DNA from: Mesorhizobium sp. M00.F.Ca.ET.216.01.1.1
GTDB lineage: Bacteria > Pseudomonadota > Alphaproteobacteria > Rhizobiales > Rhizobiaceae
Assembly: GCF_004010325.2 (NCBI RefSeq)
Contig: NZ_SADR02000029.1
Location: forward strand, 16,984-80,983
Length of the DNA stretch: 64,000 nt
Direction of reading: 5' to 3'
The notes below the pieces were generated by a model that was not told the origin of the DNA, ran no database searches, and saw nothing but the letters and a program-made list of their open reading frames with translations. Every line of letters starts with the position of its first letter. Position 1 is the stretch's first letter. The translations under genes and the position numbers were made by a program. Positions 41,622-50,836 of the stretch are shown one piece after another.

Positions 41622-43424
41622 TCAGGCCAGGCCCTTCGCTAGTTCCAACGCCTGCCGTTCGAAGAGGCGGCGGTAAATGCCACCATCGAGATCGATCAGC
41701 GCGGCATGATCGCCGTCCTCCATGATGCGGCCACGGTCGAAGACGAGCAGCCGATCGAGCGAGCGGACCGTCGACAGCCGGTGTGCGATGACGAGTGTGG
41801 TTCGACCCACCATCAACCGATCCACCGCTTGTTGAATGAGCACCTCGGATTCCGAATCGAGGCTCGATGTGGCCTCGTCCAGAATAAGGATCGGCGCGTT
41901 CGCGAGGAAGGCGCGCGCGATCGCCACGCGCTGGCGCTCGCCGCCGGAGAGCTTCAAACCCCTTTCGCCGACCAATGTCCCATAGCCCTTCGGCAGGGGC
42001 GCGATGAAGTCGTGCGCACTGGCCAGCCGTGCCGCTTGCTCGATCTCGGCCTGGCTCGCGCCAGGCCGGCCATAGGCGATGTTCTCGGCAAGCGACCTGT
42101 GAAACAGGATAGGCTCCTGCTGCACTATCGCGATCTGCGAACGGAGCGACTCTTGGGTTACTTCGGAGACGTCCTGGCCGTCTATCAGGATCCTGCCGCC
42201 GCTCAGGTCATAGAGTCTCTGGATGAGCTTCACGAATGTTGTCTTGCCGGAACCGGAGGGTCCAACCAACCCAACCCTTTGGCCAGCTTCAATCGACAGC
42301 GAACATTCGCTATAGAGCGGCAGGGGATGGTCGGCGTAGCGGAAGTGGACGTTCTCGAAATCGATACGGCCCTTCGTGATCCGGATCGGCTTGGCCTCTG
42401 GACGATCCGCAACATCCAGCGGCTGATTGTGGATGGCCACCAGTTCTTCCATATCATTAACCGAGCGTTGCACGTTGCGGACATGTATGCCGGCATCACG
42501 TAGATAGCCCTGTAGGACGATGAAGGACGTGAGAACATATGCTATCTCGCCTGGCGTTGCCTGTCCGCGAGACCATAGAAGCAGGGCATATCCGATCACC
42601 GCCACCCTGAGCGCAACCAAAGTGACGCCTTGGGTTGAGCCGATGATCGTTACCCGCACCCAATTCCGGCGCGCGCGGTGCCGCCATTTCGTCATGATAT
42701 TTGCAAGCCGCTCGTCTTCGCGAACCTCTGCGCCGAAGCCCTTGACCACAGCGTTGCAACTGACCGCGTCCGCAAGCGCGCCGCCGAGCCTTGTGTCCCA
42801 TCGGTTGGCAAGGCTCGCCGCTGGCGCGACATAGCCGAGCGACAGCGAAATCGAAAACGCAAGGTAGACGAGAGAGCCGCAAGCAAAGATCACGCCCATG
42901 ACCGGCCAGTGCCAGCCGAGCAGCACCGTCGAGCCGATCAAGATGACAAACGACGGGAGCAGCGTGACGAGTATCGTGCTGTTGAGGAGGTCGAGCGCCC
43001 ACATGCCGCGCGTTATCTTGCGCACTGTCGAGCCGGCGAAGCTGTTTGCATGCCAGTCTGTCGAAAAGCGCTGCACATGATGGAACGCTTCGGTCGCGAC
43101 ATCGGAAATCATTTTCAACACCAGGTCGCTCAGGCCAATGAAGGCGACGTGGCGCATCGCAATGCCACCGAGTGCCAATCCAATCGGTACAGAGAATGCT
43201 GCAACAGCTGAATCCCAAGCTGGTGCTGCCGCATTAGCAGCACGAGAAACAGCGTCGATGAGTCGGCCAGAATAGAGCGGCATCAACACGTCAGCCAGCG
43301 TGGAGGCGAGCATCGCGGTCATGATGATCGCGAGCCGGGCCGGCTGCCTGTTCCAGAGGCGAACAGTGAAGGCGAAAACGTCGCGACAAGTGGCGCCGCG
43401 CCCATGGACGGGGAAACGTTTCAT
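41622..43424 (-). CDS. ABC exporter, fused membrane and ATPase domains
   Basis: 600 residues from ATG 43424; a TTG at 43433 is upstream. Residues 30-320 form the six-helix exporter domain. The nucleotide-binding domain has the Walker A GLVGPSGSGKTTFVKL near residue 388, the Q-loop IAIVQQEPILFHRSL, the signature KLSGGERQRVAIARAFL near residue 495, and Walker B PILILDEATSSLD with the H-loop VIAHRLSTV. This is a half-transporter that dimerises to export lipids, peptides or small molecules. It is a possible exporter for the biosynthetic genes at 47.4-54.6 kb, but nothing links them directly. A fragment of a related gene is at 46705-46762. Confidence 0.93.
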   Translation of the reverse strand: MKRFPVHGRGATCRDVFAFTVRLWNRQPARLAIIMTAMLASTLADVLMPLYSGRLIDAVSRAANAAAPAWDSAVAAFSVPIGLALGGIAMRHVAFIGLSDLVLKMISDVATEAFHHVQRFSTDWHANSFAGSTVRKITRGMWALDLLNSTILVTLLPSFVILIGSTVLLGWHWPVMGVIFACGSLVYLAFSISLSLGYVAPAASLANRWDTRLGGALADAVSCNAVVKGFGAEVREDERLANIMTKWRHRARRNWVRVTIIGSTQGVTLVALRVAVIGYALLLWSRGQATPGEIAYVLTSFIVLQGYLRDAGIHVRNVQRSVNDMEELVAIHNQPLDVADRPEAKPIRITKGRIDFENVHFRYADHPLPLYSECSLSIEAGQRVGLVGPSGSGKTTFVKLIQRLYDLSGGRILIDGQDVSEVTQESLRSQIAIVQQEPILFHRSLAENIAYGRPGASQAEIEQAARLASAHDFIAPLPKGYGTLVGERGLKLSGGERQRVAIARAFLANAPILILDEATSSLDSESEVLIQQAVDRLMVGRTTLVIAHRLSTVRSLDRLLVFDRGRIMEDGDHAALIDLDGGIYRRLFERQALELAKGLA

Positions 43425-43909
43425 AGTTTCCAAGCGGGCGCATCAACACGCTCGCTCCCAAAGAAGTTAAATGACAAAGCTGGAATTTTCGACCTCCCCC
43501 ACAACAGCATCAATTTTGGCGGGCAGCTCCTGGCGCCTCACAATGTGAGCTTCAAAGGTCGTGCCAATTGAGCGGGAACAGCCGAAGGACAAATTCAGCA
43601 GGTTGCCGAGCCTGGAGAAAGTCAGCCGCGATCCAACGCGCCGCGAATACTTTCCTGCCCACATCCGGTCAATCGAATGCTCGACTGTCGGATTGTGCGC
43701 TCCCCGACACAGTGCTGTTCGGTTCGCCTCCTGGGTACCTCGCTCCAGTCGGTTTACAACCTGAAAAAGCTCCGCTCGCAAGGTGGCACGACTCTTGATG
43801 CCACGTCTTTAGGTGGCGGAAGAGAACTCCGGCTGTCGATCCGTTCACTACGCATGTTGCGATGCTGGGCTGGAGCTGTGCACCTGAGGACGCAACTGAA
43901 GGAGAGATC
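43425..43909. other. Region before the LuxR-type gene
   Basis: A minus-strand frame at 43467-43781 (104 codons, with FSRLGNLLNLSFGCSRSIGTTF) may be the tail of a lost protein, but I cannot identify it. No lux-box-like palindrome was seen. Confidence 0.35.
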
Positions 43910-44659
43910 GTGAAACTCCCGCGGATTGAACTCGAGTTAGGTCTATTCCTCAACATGACTGATGGTATCGCTCAATCCGAACGGTTGTTCGAACTGTTGT
44001 CCGCGTTTGCGCTGAAGTTCGATTGCCCTTGGATTGCCTATGGCCCGCTCGCATCAAAACAGAGGGTTTTCAAGCCGAACCGACAGGATTCTGTGGTGAT
44101 GTGGAATTATCCTGCTGAATGGCAGGAGCGCTACTCGAGAATGGGCTATGCCAAAATAGACCCGCTCATCAAGAAAGGTCGAAAGGAGGCAGGGGCCTTT
44201 CGATGGAGCGAGGTGTATACCGATAAAAGCATAACTGAAGATGGACGCCGCGTCTTGGACGAAGCAGCAACATTCGGCTTGAGGTCAGGCGTTACCGTCC
44301 CTTTACATGGCCCTGCTGACAGCTTTAGGTTTATGAGTTTTGCTCAATCCTCGGACTGCGAATTGCTAAATAGAACGATCACCTACCTGCAAATGGCCGC
44401 GCTACGGTTTCATCTGATGGTTACGAAGTTCGACACTACGACTGCGTCAGAACAAGTTCATAGCCTGTCTGCGAGAGAAATAGAGTGCATTGATTTGGTG
44501 TCACAAGGAAAATCGTCATGGGAAATAGGAACTATTTTAGGCAGATCACGAAATACGATAGATTTCCATTTAAAAAATGTAATGCGGAAGTTGGATGCGA
44601 CCAGCAGAACGGTAGCTGTTGTAAAAGCTTTGGAACTTGGGATTATCGAACGGCAGTAG
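43910..44659 (+). CDS. LuxR-family quorum-sensing regulator
   Basis: 249 residues from GTG 43910, preceded by AAGGAGAGATC. The autoinducer-binding domain keeps the ligand residues in order: Trp and Tyr in MWNYPAEWQERYSRMGY, Asp-Pro in KIDPLIKKG, and Trp in AFRWSEV. The C-terminal helix-turn-helix is LSAREIECIDLVSQGKSSWEIGTIL with NTIDFHLKNVMRKL. It would bind an acyl-homoserine lactone and control transcription. No luxI gene is in the window, so it is either a solo or works with a synthase elsewhere. The IS256 fragment begins right at its 3' end. Confidence 0.92.
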   Translation: MKLPRIELELGLFLNMTDGIAQSERLFELLSAFALKFDCPWIAYGPLASKQRVFKPNRQDSVVMWNYPAEWQERYSRMGYAKIDPLIKKGRKEAGAFRWSEVYTDKSITEDGRRVLDEAATFGLRSGVTVPLHGPADSFRFMSFAQSSDCELLNRTITYLQMAALRFHLMVTKFDTTTASEQVHSLSAREIECIDLVSQGKSSWEIGTILGRSRNTIDFHLKNVMRKLDATSRTVAVVKALELGIIERQ

Positions 44660-44661
44660 GT

Positions 44662-44871
44662 TGCGCAGCTAGTTCTCCGCCCGTAGTAGCGCGAGTGATA
44701 GCCGAGACGCTCCGGCGTGCGCTCGCTCTTCGAAGCATCCAGCGCATCGTCCATCTCGGCCTCGAGCACCTCCTGCATGACCGCGCGGATCACCTCGTTC
44801 AATCTATCCGGGTTCCAAAGCAGAATGTCTTTGACGGCAGCGCTGGCGGTCTTACTTTCTGTCTTGATCAT
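44662..44871 (-). pseudogene. IS256-family transposase N-terminal fragment
   Basis: The minus strand reads MIKTESK, then DRLNEVIRAVMQEVLEAEMD and TPERLGYHSRYYGRR, the usual start of IS256 (Mutator-type) transposases. It breaks off next to the luxR stop codon, and nothing of the DDE domain remains. Confidence 0.85.
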
Positions 44872-45180
44872 GGCGGCGTTCCTTCCAGGGAATCGGTGAC
44901 GTTGAACACCACCCTGTCATGACCGCCCACTCTCAGCGAATTTGCAGAACTCAGCACGCCATTCCGTCTTAAGCGACTGACGCATGAGTGATGTGTGTCC
45001 AAATCTGACAGCCGTCAGAAAACATGTCGGGTTCAAAACAGCGGAGCGTCTTGGGCCTGTCGGGCTTTTCGAAGCCCATCACGCAGTAACTGCGCGCCAG
45101 GCGCACTGGCACGGCCTTTGCTGGTCGAGGTGCGGCAATATAGGGTGAGGGTTGACCCGCATGAGAACACGGAACTCGCT

Positions 45181-45285
45181 CGATGAAAGGGGTGATCGAC
45201 CTCATCCAGAAAGCTTCTTTCCGGCGGGTTCGAGGGTGCTGTGCGCGCATCTCGGCGATGGGCCAGCGATCACCGGTTGAGGCTA
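45181..45285 (+). pseudogene. C-terminal fragment of an acdS-like gene
   Basis: MKGVIDLIQKA followed, after a frameshift, by text equivalent to FFPAGSRVLCAHLGDGPAI aligns with MQGMIDLVQRGFFPEGSRV in acdS (bases 40768-40870). About 35 codons remain. It derives from an ACC deaminase or D-cysteine desulfhydrase paralogue. Confidence 0.75.
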
Positions 45286-45505
45286 CATCTCCGGAGCGAG
45301 TGATGCCTCGAAAGATGCAATGCTGTCTCTGGTCCGACGCGCTCGAAGTTTGTGAGGAGTCGGCCCGGCAAATCGGCGAACCGGGCGGCTTAGGCTGCCA
45401 AAAGGGTAGATGGCCGCGTTGCCTCAGTAGATCAGCAGGCGGTGCCAGAAAGCCAAAGGCACACCATCGTGGCGCTTCGACGTAAGTAGATGGGAGTCGT
45501 CACCA

Positions 45506-46348
45506 GTGATTTTGCCGGAACTTCGCTTAGCAAACACAGCCGGCAGGGTTTTGGAGATAACGACGACCACGGGATGTGTCGTAGGATGTTCATATTGTCC
45601 CCAGGACAAGTTCGCGGTCCGGCAAAGAAAAGTGTCTCATGCGAGTCATCTGGGTCTTGAAGATTTCAAGCGGTGTCTAGCCCGCGTACCGGCTTCCGTC
45701 GACATTGGTTTTGCGGGATACTCCGAACCTTGGCTCAATCCGGACTGCACCGAAATGGTGGAGCACGCCTTCGCCAAAGGCCATGGCATCAGGATTTTTA
45801 CGACGCTGGTGGGAATGAACGGGGAGGACCTGCAACGATTGCAAGCCTTGCGCTTGGGCGTATTCGTGGTTCATGTTTTCGATGATGGCACCTACATGAA
45901 CAGCCGCCTGGTCGGAGACAAGTATCGCGATCTGGTTCGTCAACTCGTCGACGCGGATATCCCCTTGATCCGGTTCGTGGCTTTGGGCGAGCCCCACCCA
46001 GATATAGCCGACATTATTCCTACCGAAGCACTGATAAGAGCGCGGCCCATGAGCAGTAGGGGTGGAAGCGTCGACCCTAAGATCGTTGCACCACGCCAGC
46101 CAGTGGTCGGAGCCCTAACCTGCGTGGACGAACGACAGTATCGGAATGTTCTTCTTCCAAACAGCGACGTTACCCTGTGCTCCATGGATTTTGAACGGCG
46201 TCACGTATTGGGCAACCTTCTATATGAGGGTTACTCCGCTCTGTTTGAAAAGCCAGTTTTTCGCGAAATCGTCGACCGCATGAATGGAGCGGATGGTTTT
46301 CTGCTTTGCAGAATGTGTGAATTCGCCGACCCAAACGACCGGACCTGA
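45506..46348 (+). CDS. Radical SAM enzyme with a C-terminal cysteine cluster
   Basis: 280 residues from GTG 45506. The radical SAM motif CxxxCxxC is TTGCVVGCSYCPQDKF near residue 24, followed by GFAGYSEPWLNPDC, which is the SAM-binding GxxEP segment. The C-terminal third has cysteines in ALTCVDER, VTLCSMDF and FLLCRMCEFAD, a truncated SPASM-like arrangement that may hold a second Fe-S cluster. Such enzymes often modify peptides or small amino-acid metabolites. It lies 1.06 kb before the aminotransferase cluster, in the same direction, separated by gene fragments. No precursor peptide was recognised nearby. Confidence 0.88.
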   Translation: MILPELRLANTAGRVLEITTTTGCVVGCSYCPQDKFAVRQRKVSHASHLGLEDFKRCLARVPASVDIGFAGYSEPWLNPDCTEMVEHAFAKGHGIRIFTTLVGMNGEDLQRLQALRLGVFVVHVFDDGTYMNSRLVGDKYRDLVRQLVDADIPLIRFVALGEPHPDIADIIPTEALIRARPMSSRGGSVDPKIVAPRQPVVGALTCVDERQYRNVLLPNSDVTLCSMDFERRHVLGNLLYEGYSALFEKPVFREIVDRMNGADGFLLCRMCEFADPNDRT

Positions 46349-46433
46349 GTGGATGCCGGCCGAGAGGGCGTACCTGGCAATCCGGATGGCCCCACGGCAC
46401 ATGCACCTGCCGGCGACGCGATCGTGTTTTCAC

Positions 46434-46600
46434 GTTACGCGAGCATGATCCCGTAGGCGCGGCAGTGGGCCTCGACCATTCCCAGACGAGCTCATCGAAA
46501 GTGGTCTTCGGCTTCCAACCGAGCTTGTCGGCCTGCCTGCCTTGAGGTAACGCCGATCACAGGTCAACCTCGGTCGGACGGAAACAGCGTTGTCGATCCC
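46434..46600 (-). pseudogene. C-terminal fragment of GDP-mannose 4,6-dehydratase (noeL/gmd)
   Basis: On the minus strand, across frames: VRPTEVDL, then ADKLGWKPKTTFDELV, then VEAHCRAYGIMLA and a stop. This is the end of Gmd/NoeL, which makes GDP-4-keto-6-deoxymannose for the fucosyl group of Nod factors. Frameshifts and truncation make it dead. Confidence 0.8.
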
Positions 46601-46704
46601 GATCAGCGCTTGATTGCTTACTCACGGCCCACCTCGTCAACGCCTTTACCCTCCCAGACTATCTCCTTTTCGACTCGCCTGAAGGCAGCAGCCCCAGCTG
46701 CGGC

Positions 46705-46762
46705 CGGGGATGGTTGCCGTCGCGGTAGTGGACGTTCTCGAAACCGATTCGGCCCTTCGCCA
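46705..46762 (-). pseudogene. Fragment of an ABC exporter gene
   Basis: About 58 bases match the segment of the intact exporter at 42328-42385. The minus strand reads KGRIGFENVHYRDG against KGRIDFENVHFRYA, the start of the nucleotide-binding domain. The preceding minus-strand frame is unrelated. Confidence 0.7.
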
Positions 46763-46769
46763 GCGCGTC

Positions 46770-47389
46770 TCTCGGTTGCTTCCGCCTGGCCTACAAACGG
46801 GCTTTCCGTCAAGGGCGCCCACGGCGGCCCGCCCTCTTGACCCGGCGGCTCGGGCCAATCATCTCGCGCAAGAGATCGGAATCCGCAGTCTTCTCCAAGA
46901 GAGCGCGGCTTTCGCTCTGTCATCGGTCATCAAATAGTTTCTTGAATCAGGTTGGTGTCCGCAGCCCGAGGTTGAACGGCGAATATTGATGGCCGCCGCA
47001 AAGCCGCTCGCTCGCTACGGCGCTATTGAGGAGCGCGCTCGCGAGCGGCTTCGCTAGCGCCGAGCTACACAACCTCTGGCGACGCGACCCTGCTAATCGT
47101 CCTTGGACCCATTCATTGTCCGGAGGCGCTATGGGTAGCGATGGGTGGGTACGTCAACTACCTGATGCCATAGTAGCGGTGCTTTCGCGGAAGCTTTAGA
47201 AACCATCCTGTTGCAGCACATTCTCCGAAGGCATCCGAATGGAGGGCAACGCAACCCAACAATATTCGATGAGGATCCCGGCATCACCAGACCAACCAAA
47301 GCTTCCTCCGGCATTCTGCTCTCAATGTTAGATGACGAACATCTACCGCAAACCACTAGCCATTAAACAGCTCTCTTCTTTGACGACCT
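46770..47389. other. Upstream region of the amino-acid cluster
   Basis: Holds the palindromic repeat at 47001-47051 and otherwise no gene. I found no nod box, TGT-N10-ACA or convincing -24/-12 in the 300 bases before the aminotransferase. Confidence 0.4.
47001..47051. repeat. Palindromic dispersed repeat, copy 2
   Basis: AAGCCGCTCGC (47001-47011) and GCGAGCGGCTT (47041-47051) are perfect 11-bp inverted arms around a 29-base centre. The partner copy is at 31908-31958. Confidence 0.65.
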
Positions 47390-47407
47390 ATGTGCAGAGG
47401 ACTCAAT

Positions 47408-48664
47408 ATGAACACCGACCCTTTCACGGCCCATGAGTCCAACGTTCGTCGCTATGGCCGGTCGTTTCCCGCGGTCTTTGCGAGGGCACTTGGGGCCACC
47501 ATCTGGGACGAGTCCGGTAACGCATATATCGACTTCCTAGTTGGGTCCGGGGCGCTCAATTACGGGCACAACAATCCGGATATCATGGCGCCGGCGATTG
47601 AATATCTCGTCGGTGAGAACATTCTTCTGTCACTTGATATGCATACGGCGGCAAAGCGTGACTTCATTGAAGGGTTCGTCGATTGGATCCTGAAACCCAG
47701 AGGCCTTTCGTACAAGATTCAGTTTCCTGGGCCGACCGGCACGAACGCCAACGAAGCGGCTCTGGCGCTGGCGCGAAAATACACCGGCCGCTCGAGCGTC
47801 ATGGCCTTTACGAATGCGTTCCACGGCATGTCGCTCGGCTCTCTAGCGGTGTCGGGCTCGGCCTCAACCAGGGAACTGGGAGGCGTTGCTCGCCACGATG
47901 TGATCCGTGTTCCCTATGACGGCTATCCGAGCCAAGCTTTCGATTCCGCCAGTTACATCGACTGCGTTTTGAGCGACCCGGGGAGCGGAATAGAAAAGCC
48001 GGCCGCAATCATTCTGGAGACCATCCAGGCAGAAGGCGGCATGAACGCCGCATCCGCAGCTTGGCTCACGGAAATTCAGCGCATTTGCCGTACTCACGGC
48101 ATTGTTTTTATCGTCGACGATATTCAGGCGGGTGCGGGCCGAACTGGCGATTTCTTTTCATTCGAGTCCGCAAAAATCGAACCGGACATTGTGTGTCTTT
48201 CCAAGTCCCTAAGCGGTTCAGGTAGCCCGCTTTCCATCGTTCTGATTCGACCCGACTTGGACATATGGAAGCCCGGAGAACATAGCGGGACTTTCAGAGG
48301 CAACAATTTCGCCTTCGTGACGGCAGGAGCCATGTGCAAGATGTGGTCGGATAGGAAATTTACTGCAGGTGTCGAGCGGACAGCCGTCAGGCTGCAAACG
48401 CACCTCGATCGCCTGGTTGCGAAATTTCCCAGATACATCCAACAAAAGCGCGGGCGCGGCCTGATGGCCGGCCTGAAATGCCGTTCACCGGCACTTGTCG
48501 GCCGCGTGCACGATGTCGCATTCGAAAATGGCCTTCTTATCGAATCCTCGGGGCCAAATCGCGACGTTATCAAAGTCCTCCCGCCGATAACCATCACCGA
48601 TGCCGAACTCGATCGTGGCATCACCATCCTTGATCACGCACTACAGGAGCAAGACAATGCCTAA
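47408..48664 (+). CDS. Class III aminotransferase resembling diaminobutyrate transaminase (EctB)
   Basis: 418 residues from ATG 47408, preceded by AGAGGACT. FPGPTGTNANEAALALARK near residue 105 is the phosphate-binding segment, FTNAFHGMSLGSLAVSG follows, IVDDIQAGAGRTGDFFSFE near residue 237 holds the Asp that contacts the PLP ring, and CLSKSLSGSGSPLSIVLI the catalytic Lys. The SGSGSPLS segment and overall text are closest to EctB/DABA aminotransferases, which make L-2,4-diaminobutyrate from aspartate semialdehyde and glutamate. No ectA or ectC is present, so ectoine is not the product. It overlaps the following oxygenase gene by 8 bases. Confidence 0.88.
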   Translation: MNTDPFTAHESNVRRYGRSFPAVFARALGATIWDESGNAYIDFLVGSGALNYGHNNPDIMAPAIEYLVGENILLSLDMHTAAKRDFIEGFVDWILKPRGLSYKIQFPGPTGTNANEAALALARKYTGRSSVMAFTNAFHGMSLGSLAVSGSASTRELGGVARHDVIRVPYDGYPSQAFDSASYIDCVLSDPGSGIEKPAAIILETIQAEGGMNAASAAWLTEIQRICRTHGIVFIVDDIQAGAGRTGDFFSFESAKIEPDIVCLSKSLSGSGSPLSIVLIRPDLDIWKPGEHSGTFRGNNFAFVTAGAMCKMWSDRKFTAGVERTAVRLQTHLDRLVAKFPRYIQQKRGRGLMAGLKCRSPALVGRVHDVAFENGLLIESSGPNRDVIKVLPPITITDAELDRGITILDHALQEQDNA

Positions 48665-49496
48665 GCAGATAACTCAAGTGCCAGCCATCTCCCCGGTTTC
48701 GATCAAAGAACGGACCGGGTCGATCAACACGGGGGAGATCATCTCGGTCCTGAAAGGTGAGCTCACCGCTCTGCACGTCAAGCAAGCTTTCAGCACCGAA
48801 GTAGCCGAGGAGATCACCACGAACTTTATTGGAAGCTCCGGTCTCAGAGAGCGTAGAGATGGTGTGCCCGGACAATATGTCGGCGCATCTCACTACAGGA
48901 AGGATGCAGCCACCTATTTCGCAGATGCGGAAGCTGCGCGACCTTACGTCGAGGCCCTTTTTAAGAATTTGGTTGACCCGGTCCGAGCAATATTCGGCGC
49001 GTTGAAGCGAGAGCTTCACAACCAGGGTATTGAATTGCGGCTCGCCCGTTCGGAACGCGGTCAGGCCAACGTCTGTCGCGCTCTCAGTTGGTCAGGCAGT
49101 GGCACGTTTTCCTTGGATCCCCACGACGACGTCGCTCAAGTCTTACGTGCTGGCGATGATTACGAGCTTTCTGCGGTGGCGCACAATACGGTCGCAGCGC
49201 TCAACCTCTATCCCAGCATGTCCGAGCACGGGGGCAATCTGAGGCTCTGGAGCCATAAGCCGACAGTTGCGGACCGAAAGTCGCAGGGTGTGGAGACCAC
49301 TGGATATCCCTATTCGGCAGCCTATCTTGAGGCCGTCCCGTGCCGCGAGTTCCAGCTCAAGGCCGGGGATATCGCCCTAATCGATGGCGGCTTCGTTCAC
49401 GGGGTTACCGGTCAATCAGGCGACGGAAAGCGTCGCCTGGTGCTGAATTGCTTTTTCGGGTTTGCGCGGCCGGATCTTGTTCTCTGGTGGACCTGA
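48657..49496 (+). CDS. 2-oxoglutarate/Fe(II)-dependent oxygenase
   Basis: 279 residues; ATG 48657 lies inside the end of the aminotransferase gene, after CAGGAGCAAG. The double-stranded beta-helix carries the iron triad: His and Asp in SLDPHDDVAQ near residue 158, and the distal His in DGGFVHGVTG near residue 249, with the 2OG-binding Arg in GKRRLVLNCFF. These enzymes hydroxylate or desaturate free amino acids as well as tethered substrates. Coupling with the EctB-like gene suggests that 2,4-diaminobutyrate or a derivative is the substrate, which is inference. Confidence 0.85.
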   Translation: MPKQITQVPAISPVSIKERTGSINTGEIISVLKGELTALHVKQAFSTEVAEEITTNFIGSSGLRERRDGVPGQYVGASHYRKDAATYFADAEAARPYVEALFKNLVDPVRAIFGALKRELHNQGIELRLARSERGQANVCRALSWSGSGTFSLDPHDDVAQVLRAGDDYELSAVAHNTVAALNLYPSMSEHGGNLRLWSHKPTVADRKSQGVETTGYPYSAAYLEAVPCREFQLKAGDIALIDGGFVHGVTGQSGDGKRRLVLNCFFGFARPDLVLWWT

Positions 49497-49577
49497 TAGG
49501 CCGTGGATAGCGGCGACTGTTTTGTGCCGATAGTGAAGGCGTCACCTCCGTCATAGCGGGGAACCTTCAATGACAGA

Positions 49578-49611
49578 CCCCTCCGGACGTTTTTCCATTC
49601 TTCCGGAGGGG
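49578..49611. terminator. Inverted repeat between the oxygenase and kinase genes
   Basis: CCCCTCCGG (49578-49586) and CCGGAGGGG (49603-49611) form a 9-bp stem with a T-rich loop. There is no T-run after it, so it may slow or partly stop transcription, or be a mobile-element trace. Confidence 0.4.
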
Positions 49612-49776
49612 GCGAACCTGACTTGTTGAGTTCAGTAAAATGGCTTGGCAGTGACTTTTGCGTCCGCCCAGCCCCGTGTTTGCCGGAGCGGCGGACTGTG
49701 GCGCCTGCTCAGGCAGCCAGCGCCCTCAGGTTCTCGTAGTGGCTGATCAACTCAATGTACCTGACGCGGAAGTGAT

Positions 49777-50826
49777 ATGGCGATCCAAAATTCTACCCAT
49801 CCTATCGGCTCCGGCGGGGCGAGCATGTCGACTAGAGAACTTCTCGAGGCGGCCGCCGATGAAGTTTGGAGGCCGTACCTGTATCATCAGACCTTTGATG
49901 GCGTAGATGCGGCCCAGAATATCGCCGACGACGGACAACAGCCACGGGTTTATTCTAGCGACGCGCTTTGTTGCGGCACATTCGGCGAGTTGCTCCAAGG
50001 ACAGTTGCCGGTCGGTTCCGTTCCCGGGGACCCTCACTTCTTGATCACAATGCCTATCGCGCTCTTTGCGCGAGCTCACTTCATGCCGATGGCAGGCACA
50101 CAATCCGTAAGCGTTTATCCGTCACATAAAATCAAAGCGAAACGGCTGGCTGAGAATCTCGTGATTGCGCTCGGCGCCTCAGGAGGAATCCTCCTTTTGG
50201 AATCTGAGCTCCCTGAAGGCAAAGGACTCGCGAGTTCGTCGGCCGATCTTGTTGCGACTGCACGGTCAATCGCCTGCTGCTTTAAGCGTAGAATCCGGAC
50301 ACTGTTGATCGAAAAGCTAATGGCGGACATCGAGCCATCCGACGGGGTGATGTACCCGGGTGTGGTTGCATACCAACAGCGAGCATGTAACCTTCTCTCG
50401 TTCCTTGGCCAAATGCCGCCGCTTGCGATCGTTGGTATCGATGAAGGAGGGACGATCAAAACCGTCGATTATGATCAACGGCGAGGTGAAATCTCCGCCA
50501 GTCGAAGAGCAGAATATCAAGGACTCCTGGACCGCGCACGGATAGCAATTCCGCGGGGTGACGCGGCGACGATAGGCAAAATAGCCACTGCCAGCGCTCT
50601 CCTGCATCAGGAGCGGACTCCAAAGAAGCATCTGAACTCGATGTTGAAAGCATCGCAGGCCACCGACGCTCTCGGGGTGATAGTCGCGCACAGCGGCACC
50701 ATGATTGGAATCCTGCTTGATCGAACCGCGGATGACTTTACACGAAAGATTCAGTCCGTGCTCGCACATGTGTCGCGATTCGACAACTCGCCAAGAATTT
50801 ACCGGACCATGACTGGCTGCCGATGA
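49777..50826 (+). CDS. GHMP-family kinase, similar to L-threonine kinase PduX
   Basis: 349 residues from ATG 49777 with GGAAGTGAT upstream; ATG 49825 is an alternative. The ATP-binding GHMP motif is ELPEGKGLASSSADLVA near residue 145, preceded by CCGTFGELLQGQL, a segment typical of PduX and related amino-acid kinases. DALGVIVAHSGTMIGILLD near the end is the third GHMP motif. PduX phosphorylates the hydroxyl of threonine. In this cluster the target is likely a hydroxy amino acid made by the oxygenase, activating the hydroxyl for the PLP enzyme that follows. A 280-base gap separates it from the oxygenase. Confidence 0.85.
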   Translation: MAIQNSTHPIGSGGASMSTRELLEAAADEVWRPYLYHQTFDGVDAAQNIADDGQQPRVYSSDALCCGTFGELLQGQLPVGSVPGDPHFLITMPIALFARAHFMPMAGTQSVSVYPSHKIKAKRLAENLVIALGASGGILLLESELPEGKGLASSSADLVATARSIACCFKRRIRTLLIEKLMADIEPSDGVMYPGVVAYQQRACNLLSFLGQMPPLAIVGIDEGGTIKTVDYDQRRGEISASRRAEYQGLLDRARIAIPRGDAATIGKIATASALLHQERTPKKHLNSMLKASQATDALGVIVAHSGTMIGILLDRTADDFTRKIQSVLAHVSRFDNSPRIYRTMTGCR

Positions 50827-50836
50827 GGTAAGAAAT

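Noticed and set aside
47220..47300. Nod box before the aminotransferase gene
   Set aside because: Only scattered matches to the ATC-N9-GAT pattern; the conserved right half is absent.
47408..48664. Ectoine biosynthesis gene ectB
   Set aside because: No ectA or ectC is present and the neighbours are unrelated to ectoine, so only the aminotransferase family is claimed.
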